The notes under the pieces are model-generated. The model ran no database searches. It worked only from the letters and a program-made list of their open reading frames with translations, and was not told the DNA's origin. A stretch of 64,000 bases of DNA from Pseudomonas viridiflava (GTDB taxonomy: Bacteria > Pseudomonadota > Gammaproteobacteria > Pseudomonadales > Pseudomonadaceae). A program made the position numbers and the translations under genes. Shown piece by piece: positions 35,537 to 44,826 of the stretch. Numbering within the stretch: the first letter of the stretch is position 1; the number at the start of each line of letters is the position of its first letter. The DNA lies in assembly GCF_900585905.1 (NCBI RefSeq), contig NZ_UTVH01000121.1, positions 124,001 to 188,000 of the forward strand, written 5' to 3'.

Positions 35537-37467
35537 AATTGATAACGCAGGGTCAGGCTGGCTTGCAGCCGCTGCGCCTGGCGCAAGGACTCGCGCAGGA
35601 TGGTGCGGTCCAGGTGATTGAGGGTGTCGGGGTCAATGCGGTTGGACCAGGGCAGATTCTGTCGGCTTTGCAGCTGGTGCTGCTGCATGCGGGTCTGCTG
35701 GATGAAGTGATAGGCCTCTTCATACGCGGCGCCATCCAGCGGATCTATCACCTCGCGCAGGACCAACTGGCGCAGGCGTTCCAGGGTGTTGTTGACGCCG
35801 ATGCCATGGGCCAGCGCCAGCACGCGGGCACCGTCGACAAAGGGCGTCAGGCCCTGGGTCTTGAGGTCCAGAGTGTCCTTGTCGCTGCCTTTGCGCGCCA
35901 GCACGAAATCCTTGAAGCGGCCCACCGGCGGGCGCTGGCGCAGGGCGTTGTCAGCCAGCATGCGCTGGAACAGGCGGTTGTCGGCCACTTGGTCAAGGAT
36001 CTGCTGGCGCAGTTGTTCGCCGCCGCTTTCATCGCCCCAGACCACCCGCAGGTCGAAGTAAATGCTTGAACCCAGCAGGTTTTCCGGTGTGGCCTCGCGG
36101 ATGAAGGCCGCGAAGCGGCGTGACCATTCTGCTCGCGACAGGCACAGCTGTGGGTTGCTGGCCATGATATTGCCCTTGCACAGGGTAAAGCCGCATTGCG
36201 CCAGGTTGTGATTGATCCGCTCGGCAATTGGCAGCAGCAGGCCGCGAATCTGCTCGGCCTCGGCGGCGTCGCGCGCTTCGAACAGGATGCCGTTGTCCTG
36301 ATCGGTGTGCAGGGTCTGTTCGCGGCGGCCTTCGCTGCCAAAGCACAGCCAGCTGAACGGGACGCCCGGATCACCGCGCTCCTGCAGCGTCAGTTCGATC
36401 ACGCGGCAGACCGTGTGGTCATTGAGCAGGGTGATGATCTGGGTGATCTGGGTGGATGACGCGCCATGGGCCAGCATGCGCTCTACCAGTTGCACGATGT
36501 CACCTCGCAAATTGCACAGGCTGTCGATGCGCGGTGCGGTGCGGATCGTTCGCGCCAGGTGCACGAGATCGACCCGTTGCAGGGAAAACAGGTCGCGCTC
36601 GGACACCACGCCACACAGGCGGCCGTCCCTGACCAGGCAGACATGGGCGATATGACGGCTGGTCATGGCCATGGCCGCGTCGAAGGCGCTGGCGTCCGGG
36701 CTCAGGTGGAAAGGCGCCTGAATCATGCGGCTGTGGATTGGCTGGCTGAAGTCAACGCTGACGTCGGCGACCGCTTCGCGCAGGTCTCGCAGGGTGAAGA
36801 TACCCAGTGGTGCCTGCTGCGAATCAATGATCACGACGCTGCCGACTTGCTGTTCATGCATCAGTTTTACCGCATCACGCAACGGCGTGTCGGGGGAGCA
36901 CATGACCGGATGCCGCATCGCCAGCTCGCCGAGCCGGGTATTGAGCGAATATTGCGTGCCCAGGGTCTCCACCGCGCGCTGCTTTACTTGCTGATTGACC
37001 TGGTCAAGCAGACTACTGACGCCGCGCAGGGCAAAATCGCGAAAGCTTGTCGACAGTGCAAACAGCTTGATGAACGCCTGCTTGTTCAATTGCAGGCAAA
37101 AAGTGTCTTCGGCGGCCAGGTGTTCAGTGCGGGTGGCGCGCTCGCCCAGCAGCGCCGCCAGCGGAAAACACTCGCCAGTGGTGATTTCAAAGGTGGTCTC
37201 GGTGCCACCCCTGGCCGAATGCGGGCGCTCGCCGACGACTCGCCCCTGTTTGACGATATTGAAATGCTCGACGGGCCCGTCGCCAGGCTTGATGATGCTG
37301 TCCCCGGCGCCGTAGAAACGCAGCTGGCACTGCTCGACCATATAGGCCAGGTGGGCGTTTTCCATCTGATTGAATGGCGGGTATTTCTGCAGAAACTGCA
37401 TGGTGCCGTGGATGTTCTGCAACACCGCTGTTTTCCCGGCCTGGGTGAAGGCGTCGGCTTTGCTCAT
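35533..37467 (-). CDS. cNMP-binding / CBS / putative nucleotidyltransferase (DUF294) protein
   Basis: The 644-residue protein contains, in order: a cyclic-nucleotide-binding-like domain (about 15-140, GAGDSIIKPGDGPVEHFNIVKQG), two CBS domains (about 175-300), a DUF294 nucleotidyltransferase-type domain with GSEGRREQTLHTDQDNG (Gly-Ser and Asp ligands) near 379-395, and a C-terminal helical substrate-binding-like domain (about 490-640). This is the layout of GlnD-like putative signal-controlled nucleotidyltransferases. The target is unknown. The gene overlaps the exonuclease gene by 4 bp, so the two are co-expressed. Confidence 0.88.
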   Translation of the reverse strand: MSKADAFTQAGKTAVLQNIHGTMQFLQKYPPFNQMENAHLAYMVEQCQLRFYGAGDSIIKPGDGPVEHFNIVKQGRVVGERPHSARGGTETTFEITTGECFPLAALLGERATRTEHLAAEDTFCLQLNKQAFIKLFALSTSFRDFALRGVSSLLDQVNQQVKQRAVETLGTQYSLNTRLGELAMRHPVMCSPDTPLRDAVKLMHEQQVGSVVIIDSQQAPLGIFTLRDLREAVADVSVDFSQPIHSRMIQAPFHLSPDASAFDAAMAMTSRHIAHVCLVRDGRLCGVVSERDLFSLQRVDLVHLARTIRTAPRIDSLCNLRGDIVQLVERMLAHGASSTQITQIITLLNDHTVCRVIELTLQERGDPGVPFSWLCFGSEGRREQTLHTDQDNGILFEARDAAEAEQIRGLLLPIAERINHNLAQCGFTLCKGNIMASNPQLCLSRAEWSRRFAAFIREATPENLLGSSIYFDLRVVWGDESGGEQLRQQILDQVADNRLFQRMLADNALRQRPPVGRFKDFVLARKGSDKDTLDLKTQGLTPFVDGARVLALAHGIGVNNTLERLRQLVLREVIDPLDGAAYEEAYHFIQQTRMQQHQLQSRQNLPWSNRIDPDTLNHLDRTILRESLRQAQRLQASLTLRYQL

Positions 37468-37706
37468 GACCTGTCCGCTTGTTCTTGTTGAGGGCTATGG
37501 TCGGCCGCTTGGCACGCAGTGCACATTGGACGTAAGTCTTACGGTGACAAAAACGTTTCTGACTTGTCGTACGTTGGTGTAAAAAGCAGTTACACGACGC
37601 CTGGGAGGTGCTCGCTCACGGGCAGGACGCCGAAAAACGCACATCGACATTGCCGGGCAAAGGGTCCGGCATTGCTGTCAGTACAGTGCAAGGGAATGAG
37701 GCGGTT

Positions 37707-38153
37707 ATGTTGGATCTCGATATTCTGAGTGAGGAAGAGCGCGAAGCGTTGAACGAAGTCATGCTAGCGCCGCCGTCCAGTTCGGCTCAGCGAGTATTGA
37801 TCGTGGACGACGACCGCGACATGCGCGAATTGCTGGCTGAAATCCTCAGCCTTGAGGGCATCAGCTGCCTGACCGCGGCAGGCGGCAACAGCGCCATGCA
37901 CCTGCTGCAGACACATGAAAGCATCACGCTGCTGGTGACCGACCTGCGTATGGCGCCCTGCAACGGCATGGAGTTGATTCGCAACATTCGGGAGTCGGAG
38001 CGTGCTTCACTGCCGATCATCATCGTGTCGGGTGACGCTGACGTGCGCGACGCCATTGATGCCATGCACTTGAGCGTGGTGGACTTTCTGCTCAAGCCGA
38101 TCGTGACCAAACAGTTTGTCAGGCTGGTCAAGCGCGAGCTGGGTGTGGAATGA
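37707..38153 (+). CDS. single-domain response regulator (CheY-like receiver)
   Basis: The 148 residues consist of a short N-terminal segment (about 25 residues, with SEEEREALNEVM) and one receiver domain. Acidic pocket VDDDRD is at residues 33-38, the phospho-acceptor is Asp79 (LLVTDLRMAP) and the conserved Lys130 is in FLLKPI. There is no output domain, so it probably acts by protein contact or phosphotransfer. The ATG at 37707, with GAGG upstream, is preferred to an earlier frame start at 37608. No histidine kinase lies nearby; it converges on glcB. Confidence 0.88.
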   Translation: MLDLDILSEEEREALNEVMLAPPSSSAQRVLIVDDDRDMRELLAEILSLEGISCLTAAGGNSAMHLLQTHESITLLVTDLRMAPCNGMELIRNIRESERASLPIIIVSGDADVRDAIDAMHLSVVDFLLKPIVTKQFVRLVKRELGVE

Positions 38154-38165
38154 AGCGGTGAAGTG

Positions 38166-38194
38166 GCCGACCCTGCATAGGGTCGGCTGCTTTT
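38166..38194 (+). terminator. intrinsic terminator after the response regulator
   Basis: The 9-bp perfect stem GCCGACCCT / AGGGTCGGC with loop GCAT is followed by TGCTTTT. It begins 12 nt after the stop codon and lies in the convergent gap with glcB. Confidence 0.85.
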
Positions 38195-38204
38195 GGTTAA
38201 AACG

Positions 38205-40382
38205 TTACAGCCTGTGTTTCGCCTTGAACTCCCGACGCCTGCGGTGCAGGACCGGCTCGGTGTAGCCATTGGGCTGTTTCGTCCCCTCGATCACCAGCTC
38301 AACCGCCGCCTGAAAGGCGATGTTGCTGTCCAAATCCGGCGCCATAGGCTGATACAGCGAGTCGCCCGCATTCTGCCGGTCGACCACCGGTGCCATGCGC
38401 TTGAGACTGTCCATCACTTGAGTTTCATTGACCACGCCGTGCCGCAGCCAGTTGGCGATGTGCTGGCTGGAAATGCGCAGTGTGGCGCGGTCTTCCATCA
38501 GGCCGATGTCGTTGATGTCCGGCACTTTCGAGCAACCTACCCCCTGATCGATCCAGCGCACCACGTAGCCGAGGATGCCTTGGGCATTGTTGTCCAGTTC
38601 GTTCTGGATCTCTTGCGCGCTCCAGTCGGTGCTGGGCGCCAGCGGAATCGTCAGGATGTCATCCACCGAGGCGCGCTCGCGTTCGGCCAGCTCAGCCTGC
38701 CGGGCGAACACATCGACCTGGTGATAATGCAGTGCGTGCAAAACCGCCGCAGTCGGCGACGGCACCCACGCGGTATTGGCGCCGGCAAGGGGGTGAGCGA
38801 TTTTCTGCTCCAGCATGGCCGCCATCAGGTCGGGCATTGCCCACATGCCTTTGCCGATCTGCGCGCGGCCGGGCAGGCCGCAGCCTAGGCCGATATCGAC
38901 GTTCCAGTTTTCATAGGCGCCAATCCATCGTTCAGCCTTCATCTGCGCCTTGCGCACCACCGGGCCCGCTTCCATGGAGGTATGGATTTCATCGCCGGTG
39001 CGGTCGAGGAAGCCGGTGTTGATGAACACCACGCGCTCGCTGGCCGCCTGGATGCAGGCCTTGAGGTTGACCGTGGTGCGCCGCTCTTCGTCCATGATGC
39101 CCACCTTGAGGGTGTTGCGCGGCAGGCGCAGCGCCTGCTCGATGCGCCCGAACAGCTCATGGGTGAACGCCGCTTCTTCGGGGCCATGCATTTTCGGTTT
39201 GACGATGTAGATCGAGCGCGTGCGGCTGTTGCTGCGGGTGGTGTCGCCATTGAGGCTGTGCGCCGCCGCCAGGCTGGTCAACAGCCCGTCGAGAATGCCC
39301 TCCGGGACTTCGTTGCCGTGCTGGTCGAGGATCGCATCGATGGTCATCAGATGGCCGACGTTGCGGATGAACAGCAGCGAGCGGCCATGCAGCTTCACCT
39401 CGCCGCCTGTTGGCGTGAAGTAGTGACGATCAGCGTTCATGACCCGGGTAAAGGTGGCGCCATTCTTGGACACCTGCTCGGTCAGGTCGCCCTTCATCAG
39501 GCCCAGCCAGTTGCGATAGACCACCACCTTGTCGTCGGCATCGACCGCCGCGATCGAGTCTTCGCAATCCATGATGGTGGTCAGTGCGGCTTCCATCAGC
39601 AGGTCTTTGACCCCGGCCGCGTCGGTCTGGCCCACCGGGCTGGAAGCGTCGATCTGGATTTCGATATGCAGGCCGTTGTGCCTGATCAGCACGGCTGTTG
39701 GCGCGCTGGCATCGCCCTGGAAGCCGATCAGTTGTGCGTCGTCCTCAAGGCCGGTGTTGCTGCCACCCTTGAGGCTGACCACCAGCTTGCCGTCGATCAG
39801 CTTGTAGGCGGTTGAATCGACGTGAGAGCCCGCAGCCAATGGCGCGGCCTGATCAAGCAACGTTCGGGCGAAGGCAATCACTTTGTCGCCACGTACCTTG
39901 TTGTAGCCCTGGCCTTTCTCCGCGCCGTCGGCTTCGCTGATCGCGTCGGTGCCGTACAGCGCGTCGTACAGCGAGCCCCAGCGCGCATTCGAGGCATTGA
40001 GCGCGAAACGCGCGTTCATCACCGGCACCACCAGTTGCGGGCCGGCCATGCGCGCGATTTCTTCGTCGACGTTTTGGGTCGTGATGTGAAAGTCCGCAGG
40101 CTCCGGCAACAGATAACCGATCTCTTCCAGGAACGCCTTATAGGCTGCAGCGTCGTGAGCCTGGCCGACACGGGCCTGGTGCCAGGCGTCGATCTGCGTC
40201 TGCAACTGATCACGTTTGACCAGCAGTGCCTTGTTTTTCGGCGCCAGTTCGTTAATCACCTGATCCGCCCCGATCCAGAAGCCGGCAACATCAAGACCGG
40301 TCCCGGGAAGCGCTTCGTTGTTGACGAAGTCATACAGGACTTTGGCGACCTGCAGGCCACCGACTTGAACGTATTCAGTCAT
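38205..40382 (-). CDS. glcB: malate synthase G
   Basis: Condenses glyoxylate with acetyl-CoA to malate in the glyoxylate cycle; a large monomeric cytosolic enzyme. The 725 residues match the G isoform, and it starts MTEYVQVGGLQVAKVLYDFVN. Typical blocks include TIMDCEDSIAAVDADDKV near residue 265, SIYIVKPKMHGPEEAAFT near 390 and the catalytic-loop region AGANTAWVPSPTAAVLHALHYH near residue 530. The start is the ATG at 40382. Adjacent genes do not form an operon with it. It could use glyoxylate from glycine, but that link is only metabolic. Confidence 0.97.
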   Translation of the reverse strand: MTEYVQVGGLQVAKVLYDFVNNEALPGTGLDVAGFWIGADQVINELAPKNKALLVKRDQLQTQIDAWHQARVGQAHDAAAYKAFLEEIGYLLPEPADFHITTQNVDEEIARMAGPQLVVPVMNARFALNASNARWGSLYDALYGTDAISEADGAEKGQGYNKVRGDKVIAFARTLLDQAAPLAAGSHVDSTAYKLIDGKLVVSLKGGSNTGLEDDAQLIGFQGDASAPTAVLIRHNGLHIEIQIDASSPVGQTDAAGVKDLLMEAALTTIMDCEDSIAAVDADDKVVVYRNWLGLMKGDLTEQVSKNGATFTRVMNADRHYFTPTGGEVKLHGRSLLFIRNVGHLMTIDAILDQHGNEVPEGILDGLLTSLAAAHSLNGDTTRSNSRTRSIYIVKPKMHGPEEAAFTHELFGRIEQALRLPRNTLKVGIMDEERRTTVNLKACIQAASERVVFINTGFLDRTGDEIHTSMEAGPVVRKAQMKAERWIGAYENWNVDIGLGCGLPGRAQIGKGMWAMPDLMAAMLEQKIAHPLAGANTAWVPSPTAAVLHALHYHQVDVFARQAELAERERASVDDILTIPLAPSTDWSAQEIQNELDNNAQGILGYVVRWIDQGVGCSKVPDINDIGLMEDRATLRISSQHIANWLRHGVVNETQVMDSLKRMAPVVDRQNAGDSLYQPMAPDLDSNIAFQAAVELVIEGTKQPNGYTEPVLHRRRREFKAKHRL

Positions 40383-40691
40383 TGCACTTGCCTCATTCTG
40401 CTCAGCTTTTCTGGGCCCCGCAAAGGGCGCATCGTGTGGTTGGGGACGTCATGTAGTGCGCGAATGTGGATACTACATCGCGGGCCTGCGTGAGGAAATG
40501 TACCTGAATATGTCACTTCCTGACCGGATTCTATTGGCCGGTCACGCCTTGGCGACCCATGCCCCTCGGTAAAAACTGTCCGATTGTTTCAGAAAAAACC
40601 GCAGGCGGTACACAAATAAGCGCTGCCCGCGTGCCCCTCAGGCATGCCTATACTGCAACCACTGAAGCATTGAAGACATGAGGAGTCGCTT
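40383..40691. other. divergent glcB / ACT-protein promoter region
   Basis: The 309 bp between divergent genes hold no supported gene. A TATACT hexamer at 40649-40654 is placed 38 nt before the GTG start of the ACT protein and may be its -10; I see no good -35. A small inverted repeat (GTAGT/ACTAC near 40450-40475) lies on the glcB side. Confidence 0.45.
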
Positions 40692-41210
40692 GTGGATCAT
40701 CTCGTTGTAACAGTGTTTGCCCCGGACCAGCCCGGGCAGGTCGAACTGATTGCCGGATGCGTGGCCGATCACGGCGGCAACTGGCTGGAAAGCCGCATGG
40801 CGCATATGGCCGGGCAGTTCGCCGGGATCCTGCGCATCGGCGCGCCGGTCGAGGCCCATGAGGCATTGAAAGCCGGATTGACCGCGCTGGCGGGGCAGGG
40901 CATACGCGTGCTGTTCGCCGATGAAATCCTGGAAAGCACGACCACGCGCAAACCCATTGGCATGGACTTGGTCGGCAACGACCGCCCCGGCATCGTGCGC
41001 GACATCACCCGGCTGCTCACCCGCCAGGGCGTGAACGTTGAACGCCTGGTCACCGACGTAAGACCCGCGCCCATGAGCAGCGAGCTGCTGTTCCATGCCG
41101 AAGCTATGCTGGGTGTGCCCGAATCGCTGTCGCTAGAAGATCTCCAGAGCGAGCTTGAAACTCTGGCCGATGATTTAATGGTGGAGCTTGTGCTGCGCAC
41201 GGACCTATAG
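40692..41210 (+). CDS. GcvR-like protein with two ACT domains
   Basis: The 172-residue protein is made of two ACT domains (about 3-75 and 88-170). The first has VVTVFAPDQPGQVELIAGCVADHGGNW and the second MDLVGNDRPGIVRDITRLL, the ligand-binding turns of glycine-cleavage regulator GcvR and relatives. GcvR represses gcv genes through GcvA in enterobacteria. A similar amino-acid sensor function is likely here, but the partner is not in the window. It starts at the GTG at 40692 with GAGGAG about 8 nt upstream. The tandem array begins 11 bp after its stop. Confidence 0.85.
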   Translation: MDHLVVTVFAPDQPGQVELIAGCVADHGGNWLESRMAHMAGQFAGILRIGAPVEAHEALKAGLTALAGQGIRVLFADEILESTTTRKPIGMDLVGNDRPGIVRDITRLLTRQGVNVERLVTDVRPAPMSSELLFHAEAMLGVPESLSLEDLQSELETLADDLMVELVLRTDL

Positions 41211-41220
41211 TTTCTCGACA

Positions 41221-42738
41221 GTTATCCACTCTAACCCTGCGCCTGCTTGTGGATAACCTTGGGAGAACCGCTTGCAGCCCTTGCAGCGCCGCGTCTGCAG
41301 CCTTCCGCTCAAAAAATGAACAGAACACTATGTGTAGGAGCCAACTTGTTGGCGAGGCGGTGTGTGGTTCAGGCAGGTGAAACCGTCTCGCCAACAAGTT
41401 GGCTCCTACGGGGGTGGGCGGTGGTTTGGTGATTGTTATCCACTTTATCCCTGCGCCTTCTTGTGGATACCTTGGGAGAACCGCGTGCAGGCCTTGCGGT
41501 ACGGCGTATGCAGCCTTTCGCTCAAATAATCAACAGAACACTATGTGTAGGAGCCAACTTGTTGGCGAGGCGGTGTGTGGGTCAGGCAGGTGAAACCGTC
41601 TCGCCAACAAGTTGGCTCCTACAGGGGTGGGCGTTGATTCAGTAACTGTTATCCACTTTATCCCTGCGCCTGCTTGTGGGTAACCTTGGGAGAACCGCTT
41701 GCAGGCCTTGCAGCGCGGCGTCTGCAGCCTTCCGCTCAAAAAATGAACAGAACACTATTTGTAGGAGCCAACTTGTTGGCGAGGCGGTGTGTGGGTCAGG
41801 CAGGTGAAACCGTCTCGCCAACAAGTTGGCTCCTACAGGGGTGGGCGTTGATTCAATAACTGTTATCCACTTTAATCCTGCACCTGCCTGTGGATAACCT
41901 TGGGGGAACCGCTTGCAACCCTTGCAGCGCGGCGTCTGCAGCCTTCCGCTCAAAAAATGAACAGAACACTATTTGTAGGAGCCAACTTGTTGGCGAGCCG
42001 GTGTGTGGGTCAGGCAGGTGGAACCGTCTCGCCAACAAGTTGGCTCCTACAGGGGTGGGCGTTGATTCAGTATATCCCTGCGCCTACTTGTGGATACCTT
42101 GGGAGAACCGCGTATAGGCCTTGCGGCACGGCGTCTGCAGCCTTCCGCTCAAATAATGAACAGAACTCTATTTGTAGGAGCCAACTTGTTGGCGAGCCGG
42201 TGTGTGGGTCAGGCAGGTGAAACCGTCTCGCCAACAAGTTGGCTCCTACAGGGGTGGGCGTTGATTCAATAACTGTTATCCACTTTATCCCTGCGCCTTC
42301 TTGTGGATAACCTTGGGAGAACCGCTTGCAGTCCTTGCAGCGCGGCGTCTGCAGCATTCCGCTCAAATAATGAACAGAACACTATTTGTAGGAGCCAACT
42401 TGTTGGCGAGGCGGTGTGTGGGTCAGGCAGGTGAAACCGTCTCGCCAACAAGTTGGCTCCTGCAGGGGTAGGCGTTGATTCGGTAACTGTTATCCACTTT
42501 ATCCTTGCGCCTGCTTGTGGATAGCCTTGGGAGAACCTCGTGTAGGCCTTGCGGCACGGCGTCTGCAGCCTTCCGCTCAAAAAATGAACAGAACACTATT
42601 TGTAGGAGCCAACTTGTTGGCGAGGCGGTGTGTGGGTCAGGCAGGTGAAACCGTCTCGCCAACAAGTTGGCTCCTACAGGGGTGGGCGGTGGTTTGGTGA
42701 TTGTTATCCACTTTAACTCTGCACCTGCCTGTGGATAA
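41221..42738. repeat. eight-unit tandem array with paired DnaA-box-like sites and hairpins
   Basis: Units of 213-214 bp (one of 199 bp) repeat from the gcvR-like gene to rarD. Each unit holds an inverted pair TTATCCACT ... TGTGGATAA, a spacer containing CCTTGGGAGAACCG and TCTGCAGCCTTCCGCTCAA, and a 76-bp hairpin. The hairpins are at 41334-41409, 41547-41622, 41761-41836, 41975-42050, 42174-42249, 42388-42463 and 42602-42677. TTATCCACT occurs at 41222, 41436, 41649, 41863, 42276, 42490 and 42704. Perfect TTATCCACA (reverse) occurs at 41248, 41889, 42302 and 42730; altered versions are at 41462, 41675, 42089 and 42516. Unit 5 lost its left site through a 15-bp deletion. Frames open in the array are not genes. 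Confidence 0.92.
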
Positions 42739-42801
42739 CCGTGGGAGAACCGCTTGCAGCACTTGCCGGGCATGGCCTGCAGTAAAGCGGTCAAAAAATG
42801 A

Positions 42802-43689
42802 TCAGCTTCTGCGGCGTACGGTTATCCAGGCGTCCACGCTATAAACCGCCAGCCCTGCCCAGATGAAGGCGAACGTGATGATAGTGCTCGTCGCCAGGTG
42901 CTCGTCGAAGACCAGCACGGCCAGCGCCAGTACCAGGGTTGGGGCGATGTATTGCAGAAAGCCCAGGGCGGTGTAGGGCAAATGACGTGCGGCGGCGTTG
43001 AAGCAGATCAGCGGCAGCAGGGTGATGGGCCCGGATGCGATCAGCCAGAGCGCGTCGGTTGTGCTCCAGAACGCGGCCTGCTCGGTGTAGGCCGCCGGAT
43101 TCAGCAGCAGCCAGCCGGCTGCTATCGGCACCAGTATCCAGGTTTCCACCACCAGCCCCGGCAGCGCCTTGACCGGCGCCTTCTTGCGCACCAGGCCGTA
43201 GACGGCAAAGGTACAGGCCAGCGCCAGCGACACCCACGGCAGGCTGCCGACTTGCCACAGCTGCTGCGCCACACCGGTTGCGGCCAGGCCCACGGCGATC
43301 CACTGCAGGCGGCGCAGTCTTTCGCCCAGCACGAACATGCCCAGCAGCACATTGACCAGCGGATTGATGTAATAGCCCAGGCTGGCTTCCAGCATCCGGC
43401 CGTTGTTGACCGCCCACACATACACCAGCCAGTTGCAGGCAATCAGCGAACCACTGAACGCCAGCACGGCCAAGCGCTGGGGGTTTTCCCGCAACTCGCG
43501 CCACCAGCCGGGGTGTTTCCAGATCATCAGTAACAACGCGCCGAACAACGCTGACCACAACACGCGATGAGCGATGATTTCAACGGCCGGTACAGCGCTC
43601 AGCGCTTTGAAGTAGAGCGGGAACAATCCCCAGAGGGTGTAGGCAGTGAGCCCTAGAATGTACCCTCGTTGCGGGTTGGCGACTGACAT
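42802..43689 (-). CDS. rarD: RarD-type EamA-family transporter
   Basis: Ten-helix inner-membrane permease of the drug/metabolite superfamily. The 295 residues begin with RGYILGLTAYTLWGLFPLYFKAL, which is the RarD signature, and contain two EamA halves (about 8-145 and 155-285). RarD is named from chloramphenicol resistance in Pseudomonas, but the natural substrate is not known. The ATG at 43689 is well placed. The tandem array lies just beyond its 3' end. Confidence 0.92.
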   Translation of the reverse strand: MSVANPQRGYILGLTAYTLWGLFPLYFKALSAVPAVEIIAHRVLWSALFGALLLMIWKHPGWWRELRENPQRLAVLAFSGSLIACNWLVYVWAVNNGRMLEASLGYYINPLVNVLLGMFVLGERLRRLQWIAVGLAATGVAQQLWQVGSLPWVSLALACTFAVYGLVRKKAPVKALPGLVVETWILVPIAAGWLLLNPAAYTEQAAFWSTTDALWLIASGPITLLPLICFNAAARHLPYTALGFLQYIAPTLVLALAVLVFDEHLATSTIITFAFIWAGLAVYSVDAWITVRRRS

Positions 43690-43729
43690 GGTGGGTCCTG
43701 TTGGCAGGGTGTGGATTCTTTTTGTGTTT

Positions 43730-43833
43730 GTAGGAAATCCCGAGCGCCGCGGGGCAGCGATAGAGGCGTGTCAGACCTGAGCGCCATCGCTGCCTCGCGG
43801 TGCTCGGTGGGACGCCACCCCGGAAGCTCCTAC
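43730..43833. repeat. GCCATCGCTGCCTCGCGGTGCTC-type hairpin
   Basis: A left arm with CCGAGCGCCGCGGGGCAGCGAT and a right arm with ATCGCTGCCTCGCGGTGCTCGG pair imperfectly, with GTAGGA and TCCTAC outermost. It is related to the 53.8-kb array family and sits between srkA and rarD. Confidence 0.78.
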
Positions 43834-43851
43834 AGATACAAAGTTATTGCA

Positions 43852-44826
43852 TCAAAACAGCTTCAAAGGCTCTTCGTTGAGCGCTGAAAGTTGTTCACGC
43901 AGGGCCAGAATCTGTTCGCCCCAGTAACGCTCGGTGCCGAACCACGGGAAGCTGTGGGGGAACGCCGGGTCATCCCAACGCCGGGCCAGCCAGGCGCTGT
44001 AATGCATCAGGCGCAAGGCTCGCAGCGGTTCGATCAACGCCAGCTCGCGCGGATTGAAATCGTGGAACTCGTTGTAGCCATCCATCAGCTCGGATAACTG
44101 CCCCAGACATTCCTGGCGGTCGCCTGCCAGCATCATCCAGATGTCTTGCACGGCAGGTCCCATGCGGCAATCGTCCAGATCCACAATGTGGAACATCTCG
44201 TCGCGCGCCATCATGTTGCCGGGGTGGCAATCGCCATGCATGCGGATGTTCTGATGCTCGGTTGCGGCGTACACATCTTCGACCCGCTTGAGCAGGTCCT
44301 TGGCCACTGACTCGTAGGCGGGCAACAGGCCGCGAGGGATGCAGTTGTTCTGCAGCAGAAAATCCAGCGAGTTCTGGCCGAAATTCTTCACCGCCAGGGC
44401 TTCGCGATGTTCGAACGGCTTGGTCGCGCCCACCGCGTGGATGCGGCCCAGCAGCTGACCCAGGCGATACAGCTGATCCAGATTGCCCGGCTCCGGCGCC
44501 CGCCCGCCGCGACGGGGAAACAGGGTGAAGCGAAAGCCCGCGTGTTCGAACAGCGTCTGGCCGTTGTGCACCATGGGCGCCACCACCGGGATGTCGACCT
44601 CAGCGAGTTCGAAGGTAAAGCTGTGTTCTTCGAGGATGGCTTCGTTGGTCCAGCGCTGGGGCCGGTAGAATTTGGCGATCAGCGGCTGGCCGTCTTCGAT
44701 GCCGACCTGATACACGCGGTTTTCGTAGCTGTTGAGCGCAAGGATGCGGGCGTCACTGAGGAAACCGATGCTTTCAACGGCATCGAGTACCAGGTCGGGT
44801 GTAAGTGTTGCAAACGGGTGGGCCAT
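43852..44826 (-). CDS. srkA: stress response kinase A (YihE-like)
   Basis: Eukaryotic-like Ser/Thr kinase of the phosphotransferase APH fold. In E. coli SrkA protects cells from stress-induced death. The 324 residues have catalytic-loop HGDCHPGNMM near residue 202 and the metal-binding IVDLDDCRMGP near residue 219. The ATG at 44826, with AGGAG upstream, gives MAHPFATLTPDLVLDAVES, which fits the family; the open frame to 44964 is not needed. It is divergent from the LacI-family gene. Confidence 0.92.
   Translation of the reverse strand: MAHPFATLTPDLVLDAVESIGFLSDARILALNSYENRVYQVGIEDGQPLIAKFYRPQRWTNEAILEEHSFTFELAEVDIPVVAPMVHNGQTLFEHAGFRFTLFPRRGGRAPEPGNLDQLYRLGQLLGRIHAVGATKPFEHREALAVKNFGQNSLDFLLQNNCIPRGLLPAYESVAKDLLKRVEDVYAATEHQNIRMHGDCHPGNMMARDEMFHIVDLDDCRMGPAVQDIWMMLAGDRQECLGQLSELMDGYNEFHDFNPRELALIEPLRALRLMHYSAWLARRWDDPAFPHSFPWFGTERYWGEQILALREQLSALNEEPLKLF

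Noticed and set aside
41221..42738. CRISPR array
   Set aside because: Units are 213 bp with internal palindromes and no variable spacers between short direct repeats, and there are no cas genes in the window.
41247..42794. Many overlapping 60-120-codon frames in both directions within the 41-kb array
   Set aside because: They are translations of the tandem repeat; the unit length of 213-214 bp is not a fixed multiple of three, and the copies shift frame.
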